From assembly GCF_901709675.1 (NCBI RefSeq), contig NC_051106.1:2736001-2800000 (forward strand): a stretch of 64,000 nt of DNA, read 5' to 3'. The DNA is from Syngnathus acus (Eukaryota; Chordata; Actinopteri; Syngnathiformes; Syngnathidae). A model generated the notes under the pieces. The model did no database searches. It was not told the origin of the DNA and saw only the letters and a list, made by a program, of their open reading frames with translations. Shown piece by piece: positions 1 through 13,103 of the stretch. The translations under genes were made by a program, and so were the position numbers. How positions within the stretch are numbered: position 1 is the first letter of the stretch; every line of letters starts with the position of its first letter.

Positions 1-113
1 TGTATATAATATGAGGTGCTCATACATTTATTTGGGTTGACAGTCATAATGGCCCTCCGAAAGAAGCTATGACTACAATGCGGCCCGCGAAAAAAATGAG
101 TTTGACACCCCTG
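1..113 (-). mobile_element. hAT-like MITE, cut by the window edge
   Basis: The segment is the reverse complement of the repeat found complete at 8615, 18055 and 31789. It ends in the same terminal sequence, here TGAGTTTGACACCCCTG, and contains the shared internal stretch about a 'gggttgacagtcataatgg' block. The other end lies outside the window, so the target duplication cannot be checked; the 8 bases after it read GGTTAACC. Confidence 0.75.
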
Positions 114-121
114 GGTTAACC

Positions 122-3100
122 CATGGATGGCCCCCACCCCTCCCCTACTTGCTCATAATAGCTGTATCAAGCAATGAGATTTTGGAAATCTGGACCTTTT
201 TCATTTATTTATTTTAATTCCCATCTCAGGTTCTCATAACATGCAGAGTGACCGAGAGATCACATTGGAGTTCAAAGGTTGTGACTATTAGGAGACGTGG
301 GAATGAGGCTTTGAACGTGCGTGCAGATGAAGTTGTTGTCAAGAAGGCAAAATGCTGATTTTCAGCGTGATTGTTATCCAGGTATCAGGGGAGCTTATTA
401 AATGTGGAAAATGTGTGTGTTTCGGGGGGGGGTAGATGCTGAGCAAGCTTCAACACAACACATAGTGTGTGGAAACGAATGGAGGATGGTGGGGGAGATT
501 TGGGTCCATGAATATACACATCACCAGGCGGATTTTTACACTCTGCTGCAAGAGGTCCGCTTCACACACACCCTCTTTAATAAAGAGCAGACATTTAACG
601 CTCGTTCTCCTCCAGTCTCCATTCATAAGTCTGTCACCGGGTTACAAAACCCTTGTAAAAAGCTGCTTATTAAAAGTCTGACTCAGCGCTGTCTGCAGAT
701 GTGACACCTGTTTCATCCGCCCCCCCCCCAAAGAACAAGCCTCATTGTTTTCCGTTAAGTGCGATGACTGCGCATCTATTTTACCCCTCCTCTCCACTTT
801 CCTCACCATGTGAGAGCGTGGTTCAAGCTGCTAGCTGGTAATTAGCCTATTAGGCCCAGAGTCAATGTCTTTCTGTTTGTTTTAGATGCTAAGAATAAGG
901 TTTTCCCTCGAGAGTCATCGGCAAGTGTGCGTAATTGCGTTCAATTGAAATTATAGCAAGTTATTCCACACCTCCGCTGAAGTAAAGAATAGATTGGTCC
1001 ATTTGCGGCCCGCAGGCCATACCTTGCCAACCCATGCTATCACCATAATGAGACACATTTCTTATTGCACAGTCCCTCTGCAATTGAATAACTGCACTGT
1101 AAGAAATATACAATACGTAAACACGACACTGAGGTCATCCAAATATCTCAAACGTCAGGTGGAATCTGCGGAATCATCTCCGAAACTATTACTTTTGTGG
1201 AAACCAAAAATATGTCATGTTTGTTGAGCTGTTAAAAGCATTGTCAAAGAGAGCAAGCCATTTAGACACTTTAGATTGGTCAATTATTTTTATTTTTATT
1301 ATTATTTTAAATTGCAGATCCACATGGGAACTGACCAATAGTATAGATTTTTCCAGAAATTAAAGGTGACCAAATTTCATCAAAATTCACATTTTATCAC
1401 TAACCTATGCAATGGTAGTCTGAATTACGGTGAATGTTTGGGGATGCACATTGAGCGATTGGAGTGCTGTTGTGGGCAAAACAAGCGCGGATATGAATGT
1501 CCTGATAATGTTGTTCCTTTTGATTTTTTTTTTTTTATTAGTCATAAAAAGTGAACTGGCAACTGTGGCTGACCTAAATTGCTGTTATAGGGTCAATTAG
1601 CTAACACGCTTTACATTACAATGTGCCGTCCGTCTTAAACATGCTGTTGTTTAAGTCTGTTCTGCTTTGCAGAACCCCCAACTTGGGACATTCTCTATGT
1701 TTTACAGAGTGTTTTCTCCTGGCTCGCCACCATCACGTGCGTTTGCGGTGAATTATTCATCTTATTTGATTAATCGTTGCAGTGCTAAATTTGTAAGCCT
1801 CAAATAAAACGATGAAATGAAAGACTGTGATCAATAAGGGTGAATAGTTCCATTACATCTGTGGTTAGCTTGCAGACTAAAAGGGGCACAAACTAGTCAT
1901 AGCTGGTTTGTGTTTGTAACCACAAAACCAGAGCATCATAAATCGAGGTCCTTTATATAAATAAGTCAGTCGCATCTTCATTGTCTGTCATCAAATCATT
2001 GTACAAAATGTCGTACACTTTCATTTTTCGACACTTCATTTTGTTGGTGAGGAAAAACAAGTTTTTATGTTTTGGCTGATTTGACCTCAATTCTCATCAC
2101 TTACTGTTTTGGTGAACAACAGCTACAATATTTATCACTGAGTTAAAACCAATTAGCTCTGAATGATGTTAAGCAATCTTTTTATGATGTTTTTTTCTTC
2201 CACCATCAAATCAGTCTTAAATCATGTAAATTTTTTGGATGCCACTACTGAGAGATTCCTCGTTCTGCTTTTTGGTTCTCATAAAAAACGAAAACAGCAC
2301 AAATTAAAGTGACACTGTGACTTTTTCTTACCCCTAAAATAGCAGCTTCTACGATTTATCTTAGCCCATTCATTGAACATGTCACCGAAGGATTTTTGAA
2401 ACGTGGCCTTAGACGCGAGGGCAGACAGCGTTCATTTGTGAGAGGAAAGTTGTTTGTCAGTGCTAGTTCATGCATGATGGTCTCGCTAACACTTAACTCA
2501 TTTGGTGTCAGCCATTTTTAGACCTTTCTTTACACGCAAGTTATGCCGCACTCTAAAATCACACGGTGCTGTTTTGTCCATGTTCCCCAATAATCAGCAA
2601 AACTCAAATACAAAACAGAACAAACAAACAAACAAACAAACAAACAAAATAGCATAACATAGCATGTATTCAACAGATAACTTTTAACTTGAATAATGGA
2701 TTGAAAATAACAAATCTCTGAATTCACTTTACTTTAATATTGGTGCAAGTACGGGTAAATATGGATGCAAGAATGTGTTTTCCCTTCAAGCATTCAATCG
2801 TCCCAGAATGCAAATTGTAGTCCCGTCTGCCAAATTGTCATACATCATTCTGCGTGAATCAAAAAATCGCCACTTCAACATGTTTTTTTTCACTTTCAGT
2901 CTCAATAGAAACGCTTCCACCCACCCCCCAGACTCAAACATGGTATGGTCCAGTCAGTGTAAACCAGGAATTGACTTGCTAATAGACAAAGAAACACAAC
3001 CAGCATACCATATTTTATTTTCATTTTTTTTTGTCTTTGCCACTCTAAATAATGATTTGAACATAAATTCAATTTTATTGTATTTTATTATTTATTTTAT

Positions 3101-3873
3101 TATTTAATTTAAAATATATTTCAATTTTTGCATTTTCATTTTAGGATATTATATGCCCATGTTCCTCGAATGAAAATAAACCATTGTGGCCAAGTCTAAC
3201 AGTAAATATATGTTGCAATTATGTCTTCGAAACTATTATTTATATTACATAAGTCTTTGCTGTTTTTAGTGGAGCATTTAGGTGTGAAACATGTTGATAC
3301 AAATCTCATCTTCCTTCACACTTGAACACATTTAACACTGTTGCTGCTAACAAACTTCCCTCCTGCCGCTTCTCCAATCTGCGTGTGTTTCTGAACCGTG
3401 ACGCCTGCTGGTCATTAATAAACATGCTCATAAATGTTTAATCCCCCATCAGTGAGGTGGCAGGGGGACCCTTGTGGGTGATATTGATGATGTTAAGACA
3501 CACAAATGCACACTTACACATGCACATCTTCACATTTGACAATTAATCCACACAGTCTCACTCATACACAACACGATAGTACACTTTCCTAACTTTTAGG
3601 ACATATTGTTCTCATATATTTGTACACTCACAAAAGCATTACCAATTATGTTCTTTTCTCTGATTTATTGACACTTACTTAACCTTTCTATTCCATTACT
3701 TTGTGCATGTGTGAGAGAGAGGAAAGTGGAAGACTAAATTTACGGGAAGACTTTAAGCTTTATTTTAAGAGGCTCTGTATGAATATGACATTTACCTTTT
3801 AAGAATTACAGTCATTTCATGCAGAGTGCTTCCATTTGCAGGGACTAAAAACAAGGCCTGCTGGTGATTCATA
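122..3873. other. Gene-free AT-rich flank
   Basis: Open frames are short and unrelated to any protein I recognise, and no splice-bounded coding segment is visible. It contains a (CAAA)n tract at 2621-2648 and AT-rich low-complexity sequence around 3040-3140. Nothing else can be supported. Confidence 0.6.
2621..2648. repeat. (CAAA)n simple repeat
   Basis: Seven tandem CAAA units. The reverse-strand reading is a Leu-Phe-Val-Cys-type repeat, so the ORF over it is an artefact. Confidence 0.9.
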
Positions 3874-4208
3874 TACAGTGATCCCTCGCTACTTCGCGTT
3901 TCGTTTATCGCGGCTTCACTACATCGCGGATTATTTTTCCAAATTAAAAAAACATTTAAAAGTCAAAATAAAACTTCAAAATTGAGGAAACGTGTCTAAC
4001 GTTTAGGACAATGTAGTATTGCTCCAAATGTTTGTTTACATTCCTTTAGAAGTCCGTTTTCTCGTGTTAGCACGATCGCGAATTAGCAGCTTTCCGCTAA
4101 CTGGTTAGCCTGCCCAGTACTTCTTGTTGGTGACCGTACTTCGCGGATTTCACTTATCGCGGGCGGTTTTTGGAACCATTTATCCGCGATAAACGAGGGA
4201 TTACTGTA
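3874..4208. mobile_element. TA-flanked MITE, about 335 bp
   Basis: The two ends are imperfect inverted repeats: TACAGTGATCCCTCGCTACT on the left and, on the right, CGAGGGATTACTGTA. TA occurs at both edges, as with Tc1/mariner-type targets. There is no transposase frame inside, so it is a non-autonomous element. The internal 'ttcgcg' and 'tatcgcgg' motifs recur in inverted form near both ends. The superfamily is inferred from the TA target only. Confidence 0.75.
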
Positions 4209-4412
4209 TTGAACTTGAGAGCGAATACGGAAATTTGCCGTCCTGTTAAGCAGAAACACGCTTCCTGTTTCCTTGTCTTTCTGGAACTGAATCCTCTGAA
4301 TTCTCCCAAAGAGTGAAGGAAGAAAGGAAGGGACCTCACTGTGAACATTTGTGACGGGTGGCCCCAGCAGAGAGTGCAGTGTGACAGCGTCTATTGACAG
4401 CAGATGCCACTC

Positions 4413-4414
<2 letters not shown>

Positions 4415-4465
<51 letters not shown>
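4415..4465. repeat. (TG)n microsatellite
   Basis: About 25 uninterrupted TG units. The Cys-Val repeat in the translated frame is an artefact of this tract. Confidence 0.95.
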
Positions 4466-4467
<2 letters not shown>

Positions 4468-4570
4468 GGGGTTGAGAAGTCCGTGACCTATCGACAATGT
4501 AGAGGATATTCCCTCTGTGCTCTCTCAGTTGCACTCCTGTCTGTAAATTCCCAGCTGGTCTTGGCATTTT

Positions 4571-4656
4571 TCCATCTATTCATCCATGTTGTATGCCGCT
4601 TGTCCTTGTTAGCGTTGCGACTAAGCTGGAGCCTATCGGCGCTGACTTTGCTGACT
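4571..4656. repeat. Degraded teleost interspersed repeat tail
   Basis: It has the order 'tccatctattcatccat', 'gccgcttgtcc', 'gcgactaagctggagcctat', 'gctgac'. This is the recognisable tail of a very common teleost repeat (TCCATCCAT ... GGAGCCTATCCCAGCTGAC), known to me from memory. Related fragments occur at 12984, 16318, 25866 and 50376. Confidence 0.55.
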
Positions 4657-5724
4657 TTACATAATGTTAATGTTGACATGCAATGTGAACCGCTATATGC
4701 AGAAAATTATCATAGCTGTTATGGTAATTATGAAGCTTCAAAGGGGTACTTTGACAGAGCAGCAACATGGAAGCAGAGCATATGAAGTGCTTATTTCTGG
4801 GCAACAACAAATATAACTGGTTCTTAGTAGGGGACCTTCTCTGCCTCTTCTTCTTACTGTTATTCACTTTGCATCTCTTCAAATACAGTAGTGTTGTCCG
4901 GCATGTTGCGGCCCAAAAATGAATCCAGACATTTTCACTTCTTTCTTTTTAATTTATCAGAGCCCTTATGGCCTCTTCTAATGTGATGTGTAAATCACAT
5001 CTTTCACACCATAGCCTCTGCAAATGAATCGACAAATGAGAAGAGGAGTAATGATGCTGCACCACACCCCTTTTGTCTTCCCATCATTACTCTCCTCTCA
5101 GTCTTCTTGGAATTTTTTCATTCCGTATTATCTTCAAACGGCCACATTTAGTACTCAATTACAGCTAATAATAACCTGAATATATTTATTTAAATGTGCA
5201 TTTAAAATTTGATAGCAACTAGGGGTCTCACACAAGGATTCACTCAAGCTAAAAATGCTTAAATAAAAATTGAGTTAGTGGCAACAGCAACATTGGGAGA
5301 GATTTGGCAAACCTTTCAGGGGTGCAACCAATCTACTCAACTCTGCTACTCATCCCACAAATTCATCATTCTTGCAAATGTGGGACCATTTAAAAATCGA
5401 CTTTACAAGATTTTCAGTGGTACAAAGCTTATTGCATTGTTACAACAAAGCAATAATCTCCCCAAATTTTATTCAGACTTCTTTGTGGTATGTTTACAAA
5501 CTAACTACACAGATGGTATTAATTACCATATTGTGGACACATTTTAAACCAATATCACTCTTTGAGTGTTATGACCATAAAATCTGCTAGCATGCTAAAA
5601 ACATAACTAAAAACGGCTCTCTTGTGGTCAGTGTGGCACTCATCATACTGCAGAAATCAGAGGCTTAACACAATTCCACAGCCCAAATGGAGAGAGTGGA
5701 ATATGACTACCACAAAGTGCTCCT

Positions 5725-7584
<1,860 letters not shown>

Positions 7585-7913
7585 TACCGTATTTCCCGCA
7601 CTATAATGCACACCTAAAAATATTATATATGGACCAATATTGAGCCACTACAGCAGGCGTGTCCAAAGTCCGGCCCGCGAGCCAAATGTATATATCTTAT
7701 ATATGGACAAAGTTTTAAAATGGGCCATTCATTGAAAGTGCGCCTTATAATCCGGTGTGCCTTATATATGGACAAAGTTTTAAAATGGGCCATTCATTGA
7801 AAGTGCGCCTTATAATCCGGTGTGCCTTATATATGGACAAAGTTTTAAAATGGGCCATTCATTGAAAGTGCGCCTTATAATCCGGTGCGCCTTATAGTGC
7901 GGAAAATACTGTA
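7585..7913 (+). mobile_element. TA-flanked MITE (ACCGTATTTTCC family), copy A
   Basis: The ends are TACCGTATTTCCCGCACTAT and, inverted, GTGCGGAAAATACTGTA. Three tandem internal units of 65 bp start at 7696, 7761 and 7826; each holds 'ggacaaagttttaaaatggg' and 'gcgccttataatccgg'. Between the left end and the units (about 7648-7690) is a piece resembling the end of a hAT element ('caggcgtgtccaaagtccgg'). There is no coding capacity. Other copies of the family are at 16950, 19427, 23974 and 41898. Confidence 0.85.
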
Positions 7914-8119
7914 ACCTCGGTCCCAATACCAAACCTTGTGGAATACCACAGATAGTCCATAGATTGACAGATGAGTTAAATATGTGGAGGTATAAATGTT
8001 TCGGAGAAATGAGACGATCGCTTTCGTCTCAAGTCGAGGTCAGTATTGCCACTCGTCAAACTCCACACTGTGTTAATAGTGCACAGCTTCCTCCTCCTCA
8101 AAGTGGCATATCGTGGAGC

Positions 8120-8614
8120 ATACCTTTTCGAAGCTGTGCAAGGGTTTTCCTCCATGGCCTTCCTGAACTACCACACCCGAGTTCTTGCCACACCAACCGC
8201 CAAAGCTGCTTCTGCTTGGCCAGCTGGTACCCATCAGGTACCACCGGAGTCTCACAAAAAGGCCCAATAGGATTCTCTCTTCAACTTGACGGCATCCCTC
8301 ACCATCTGTGATTGCTTTCTATGCACTCGGCCGACCCACTTGGCTCTTCCCACAGGTGGTGAGCCAATGGGAAGGGGAACCCACACTGCCTCTTCGGGCT
8401 TTGCCTGGGGTGCAGATCAGGCCACCAAGTAGTGCTCATTAACAATCCCCACCTCTGGACCTGTCTGGCTCCAGAAGACTTGTTTTTGTATGAGAGAACC
8501 CAGCATCCTTTTCTTTAGTCTCACACCTGGGACCTGTTTGCCATGGGTGACCTTGCCAGGGACATAAAGGCTCAGACAACTTAGCTCCCTGGATCATCAC
8601 CCAAACCCCTAAGG
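8120..8614. mobile_element. Degraded teleost retroposon fragment
   Basis: The stretch has the order of a common teleost repeat I know from memory: 'ggccttcctgaactaccacac', 'ccgccaaagctgcttctgc', 'gacggcatccctcacc', 'gtggtgagccaatgggaagg', 'cctcttcgggct', 'ggctccagaag' and 'ggacataaaggctcagacaa'. I believe it is a non-LTR retrotransposon (Rex/Babar-like), but the class is uncertain. Frames on either strand are interrupted. A hAT-like MITE is inserted at its right end, and the repeat resumes after it (8949 to about 8970). Confidence 0.55.
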
Positions 8615-8940
8615 CAGGGGTGTCAAACTCATTTTTTTCGCAGGCCCCTTTGTAGTCATAGCTTCTTTCGGAGGGCCATTATGACTGTCAACCCAAATAA
8701 ATGTATGAGCACCTCATATTATATACAGTAAAAGCTCCAAAACAAACTGACAAATAACTCGTTTTCAAATCAGACGAGTAAAAACTGGTCAAATATAAAA
8801 AAAATATATATTAAAAGTGAAGACAAATAGCAATTCTAGTAATGACACACGAATTTGATGCACAATTTGTCTTCGCGGGCCACATAAAATGATGTGGCGG
8901 GCCGTATCTGGGCCCCCGGGCCTTGAGTTTGACACCTGTG
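8615..8940 (+). mobile_element. hAT-like MITE with perfect 8-bp target duplication
   Basis: It begins CAGGGGTGTCAAACTCA and ends TGAGTTTGACACCTGTG, which are inverted repeats. It is bounded by CCCTAAGG on both sides (8607-8614 and 8941-8948). The 8-bp duplication and the CAGGGG/CACAGG ends fit the hAT superfamily. At 326 bp with no frame it is non-autonomous. Copies with the same ends lie at 1, 18055 and 31789. Confidence 0.9.
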
Positions 8941-8970
8941 CCCTAAGGTGACAGCTTAGGAAGGAGTAAT

Positions 8971-11900
8971 GAGGCTACACTCTGTAGAAAATAGATAGAA
9001 TTTAATGACAAATTTACTTGATAAGCTTAAGCACTTTTTTAGAAAAAAAATCGCTGACATACAACAGTCTTTCTCTCTGGCACGTACGCACGCGCGCGCA
9101 CACCCATTAGCACCTTGACTCATTCTTCCTTCCCTCAAAGGAGTTCTCAACACCCACCTACTGTCTTCAGGCTTTCCAACTGCCACCACTTTGTTCTGCC
9201 CGTACGAGCACTGTAATAGGGTAATAATAGTGTGCAGGCATGTGTGTGAATTGGGTAGATGGTAAGTGATTTTCCTCACCCTTATTGCTATTGTAGACTG
9301 AGATCCAGCTATTATTTGGATGGAATGAGAAGTCTGTCCTTTCCATGTATGTACTTTATGGCTCCTTGTGATAGAAATGTCTGAGACAGTAGGTCAGAAA
9401 TCTCTTAGGGAGTAATTGTGTAGCGGGCACAAACACAAGGAAGCCGATGTGATAGTTTGTGTGATTGCAATCAGACACACCTAGCAACAATTCTTTCAAC
9501 GTGTCGAAATGAAGCAGACAACATGAAAGAGGCAATTGCAGCGGCTCACAGTAACGACAAAAGAAGTTACACAGGAAAGGTGACGGAAGGGTGGTGTAAA
9601 GATAAGGCCAGAAGGAAAAAAAACAAAGGCTTTTAATTGAACACGACAGTTTTGATCTAAATGATGCAGTAAGCAGCTTCCCAAGGTCTTTACTAATGAG
9701 AAATCAATGACAATGTGTGTGACCTAAGAACCTCTTGCAACAATGTTAGTTAAGGCAGACACTTAGCACCTGATTGAGCTTCACTTACAATTTGCATATG
9801 GGTAACGGTATAACGACAAACGTCCCAATCAATAAATGGTTCATTAATGGGGTAGGATGGATCTCCTTCGCAATGTAATTTATGTACGTTTTCATTTATA
9901 TTATTAATTACTTTTAAATTCACATATATGTGGACATTCAAATATTCAAAAATTAAGAGACAGAAGGTCAACCAGGCCTGAAGTTACAATTGACTGGTTA
10001 TGCATATTACATATGACTTTTCAGTGGCCCGTCTGCAGGAATTATTTGGAAAATAAAGTATATACTAAACATTGATGCATTTTCTATACTGATTATCCTT
10101 ATAAATGTCGACTTTGGGTGATGGGTCGAACATGCATGTTTCATCACCGTTTGAGGTTTTTGTGGTCGAGTGTGGAGTACCGAAGTGCAGGAAAGGCAGG
10201 GATCAAGAGTAATTAACAATAAGTATTTCTTTGATAAAATATTAAAACAAAATCCCCCAAAACAAGATTTGAAGTAATGAAACAAAACAGAATATGTACA
10301 TACATGGCAACCTTTTTAAACTGATTCAGTTACTGGTTCGGTCACTATTTTCCATACTAAAAGCAGATGTTTACAAATGTCTTATTTTGATCAAACATAA
10401 TCACGCGTTTTTCATGAACTACTACAGAAATCAGAGAATAATTACTGTTGAGAGGCTGAAAAATTGAGGATTTGGACAATTTTAAGTTGACAATGGCTCT
10501 AAATGATTACTTGTTACAATAGCTGTCGATTCATTTGATAATCGAGTAGTTGTCGATTACTCTTTAACATCTCTTCTACAATTGTGCAGTACTACTAAAC
10601 AGAACAATCTACAATTGAGAACAGATTTGCTTTTATTTCACTTTACCTCCATTTGCAATGACACACCTTTGCTTGTAGCCTTTTAAACGGCCAGAGATAC
10701 TTAATTAGATACCGTGTTGATTGTTAAAAATAAATGCTTGGCTAACCAGAGTTGCTAAACAGAGCGGAAGAGTGGTGAGAGGATAGAAAGCTGCACAGCC
10801 GTGCTTTATCGACCTACGATGACTTGCAGTGATAAGCATGGACGCTCGGCCTCCCAGCAGAGCGCCAGTAAATTTATTCATATTTATAGTCAGATTGGGT
10901 CTAGCAAGCCTGTCCAAAAAGCAAAATTAGCCAACACTGAGTTTTTGGTACCAAGTTCTGGCTATATGACAAACGCTACCAAAAGGTCGGAGGAATTTTT
11001 GTTTCTTCATGTGGTCAAGGGAAAATGAAAGAAGAATGCTTCTTGCACATTTGCCGCATGAATAACAATGCATTCTGTCAACGCCCGCATGCTGATTGAT
11101 TGTCTGAGGAGACCAAACCTGTTCTTTATCAGCTCATTGATCCATGTGACAGACAAATCCTTTTACTTAGTCAGAACTTGACAGCAGGAGATCACATTAT
11201 ATGTGCAATTAAAAAAGAAATGTTAATCACTTAATATTGAAATAGGAGAGCATCATAGTTATAACAAACATACTCATATAAATAACAATTTATAAATGTG
11301 TATTACATGTACATTAGCATCGTATTTTATCCTTCAGGTTGGTGTTTTAGCCAATTGAGAAACACCAATTAAAACTGGGAGGTCACACAAACTATTAAAA
11401 AGGTGTGAACTGAAGTCAAAAACAAAAATAGTGGAGGGTAACATTTGTTTGTTCATCTCTTTGTTAGTTAGCAGGTGACTTCCTGGTTCACAGAGGATGA
11501 CGAACAGATGGGAGGGGCATTTACAATGCTCTTGAGGGGACTTGGTGGAACAATTGTATTGATGGCAAATGTCAAAAAAGGTCACCAAAGATTGTGGGGA
11601 ACGGATGGGAGTGGCCAGTATAATTCATGGAGTTTGACAGTTACAATCACTGTGAGTCCTTGTAAAAAAAAACAAAAAAAAAATAGACAAAAATAATGTA
11701 ATGAAATAAATAGATTTTTCCTTCAAGCAGCATTCCTTTAGCAAATTTTGTCGATTCATTTAGGTCACACTAGTCACACTAGTTCGCCAACATGGTGAGG
11801 ATGAACGGTTCGGATAATGGATGGATGGAATCAATGCTTTTTCTCTACAGATTCATGGAGGGACTAACAAAAATAGGAATGCATTTATCAAACTTCACAA

Positions 11901-12159
11901 TCATGCTCCGTTTTCCGATCAGTACCTCTTGATGGACATAGGCCGTCAAAGGTTCCCTTTAATTGTTTTTACAATAGACATTTAGACTCTCTTACTCCTA
12001 TTACTCCTGTGGATATAAAAACAAAATAACTAAATTATAATTAATTTTCAAATTTTAATGTTACAGAAAACGGCTGCTTTTCAACCGATCTGTGTCTTTC
12101 TACTTTATTTAGTCGGCTGTCTTCATTAAGTCATTAATGTGAATGGAAATAATGCCTTG
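8971..12159. other. Non-coding sequence
   Basis: No gene is supported. It holds a degraded interspersed repeat at 10375-10575 and short A and T runs. ORFs up to about 107 codons lack recognisable motifs and neighbouring splice signals. Confidence 0.55.
10375..10575 (-). repeat. Degraded interspersed repeat with 'cgattaatcg' end
   Basis: Shared blocks ('gattactacagaaatc'-type sequence, 'attgtcc/ggacaatttta', 'ttgtcgatta') occur here and, inverted, at 15595-15775. A terminal 'gataatcgattaattgtcga' motif also appears at 23543. This suggests one dispersed, old repeat family with copies in both orientations. The class is unknown. Confidence 0.45.
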
Positions 12160-12472
12160 AATTCGTGAAGACGCTCACGCGTGTATTTATGAATATGAAA
12201 AAAGTAGGAAACGGTAGCAAGCTGGGCCTTGCCCCCCCCCTCTTTATGCTGTCCGAGGGAAGGAGGAGTCCCCCCCTGGCCCCCCCGCAACAATGTCTGG
12301 GAGGAGTCGGCTTGTTCTCCGCGCTCTCCGTCCTGCTTGGAAACAACACGACCCGTGAAAGTAACATATCGACCAAGCACGCTTCTTTTTTATCGCGTCA
12401 AAATACAAAAAAAATCTGCTTTGACGCTGTGCGGAGATTTACAGTATGTTTGAGCGGAGGAAACACTAAACG
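12160..12472 (+). other. Candidate distal non-coding first exon of tiam2
   Basis: A GC-rich block with C-runs, unlike the AT-rich surroundings, ends in a near-consensus splice donor (AACG|GTGAGT, GT at 12473). Compatible acceptors lie downstream, the best being the non-coding exon at 31382. The start is approximate because no TATA box or acceptor defines it. It could instead be an unrelated CG-rich element. Assignment to tiam2 is inference from strand and position. Confidence 0.35.
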
Positions 12473-12983
12473 GTGAGTGTGCAACTTTATTTTAGTTTCA
12501 CGTGCGCTTTGTTCGGTTCCGTTGAACAAACATATCGGCTCACACGGCAAATCTATTAATGCAATTCCAATCTTCCGCTCTTGGGGAGTGTTTTTACCCC
12601 CCTGATTAAACTGCTTTGTTGCAAAACGCGATGATTAATCATGTTTGACCAACAAGTGTTTCAGTGCATCGTTCGACGCAACTAAAAGAAACTTTTATTT
12701 ATACTCGCTTTAACTTTGGCTGTGCGTACACTTGTGCACACATAGATGCAATCTAGTCATTGAATTATGAATTGCATATTGCAAAAAAAAATTCTTAATA
12801 TTGTAATGGGTCATAAAATGTGTAGTGTGACGGGTCTCAATTTTTGGTTGCCAATCTTTTCTGTGTGCAGATTTCAAGCTTTTTTTCGTGCTTGCGTGGC
12901 ACACACCCCTAAGAAGAAGAAAAAAAAGCTCTAAATTCCAAATGTCCATAAACGAGTGCAGAATAATTATTTCTAAATAAATA

Positions 12984-13103
12984 TGCCCTGTGAGTGACTG
13001 CAGACCACTTCAGGGTGTTCCCCGCCTTACGCCCAAATTCATTTTAGAGAGACTGACGCACAAACCGTGGCAAAAATAAGGGATAAGCATGAATGGATAA
13101 ATG
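12984..13103 (+). repeat. Degraded teleost interspersed repeat tail
   Basis: It reads 'gaccacttcagggtgttccc', 'cgccttacgccc', then 'gggataagcatgaatggata'. This matches the order of the consensus tail (GACCAGTTCAGGGTGTACCC, CGCC...CGCCC, GGATAAGCGG...ATGGATGG) of the family also seen at 25866 and 50376. Confidence 0.5.

Noticed and set aside
7696-7890. CRISPR-like array of three 65-bp repeats
   Set aside because: The units are direct tandem copies with no unique spacers and lie inside a MITE.
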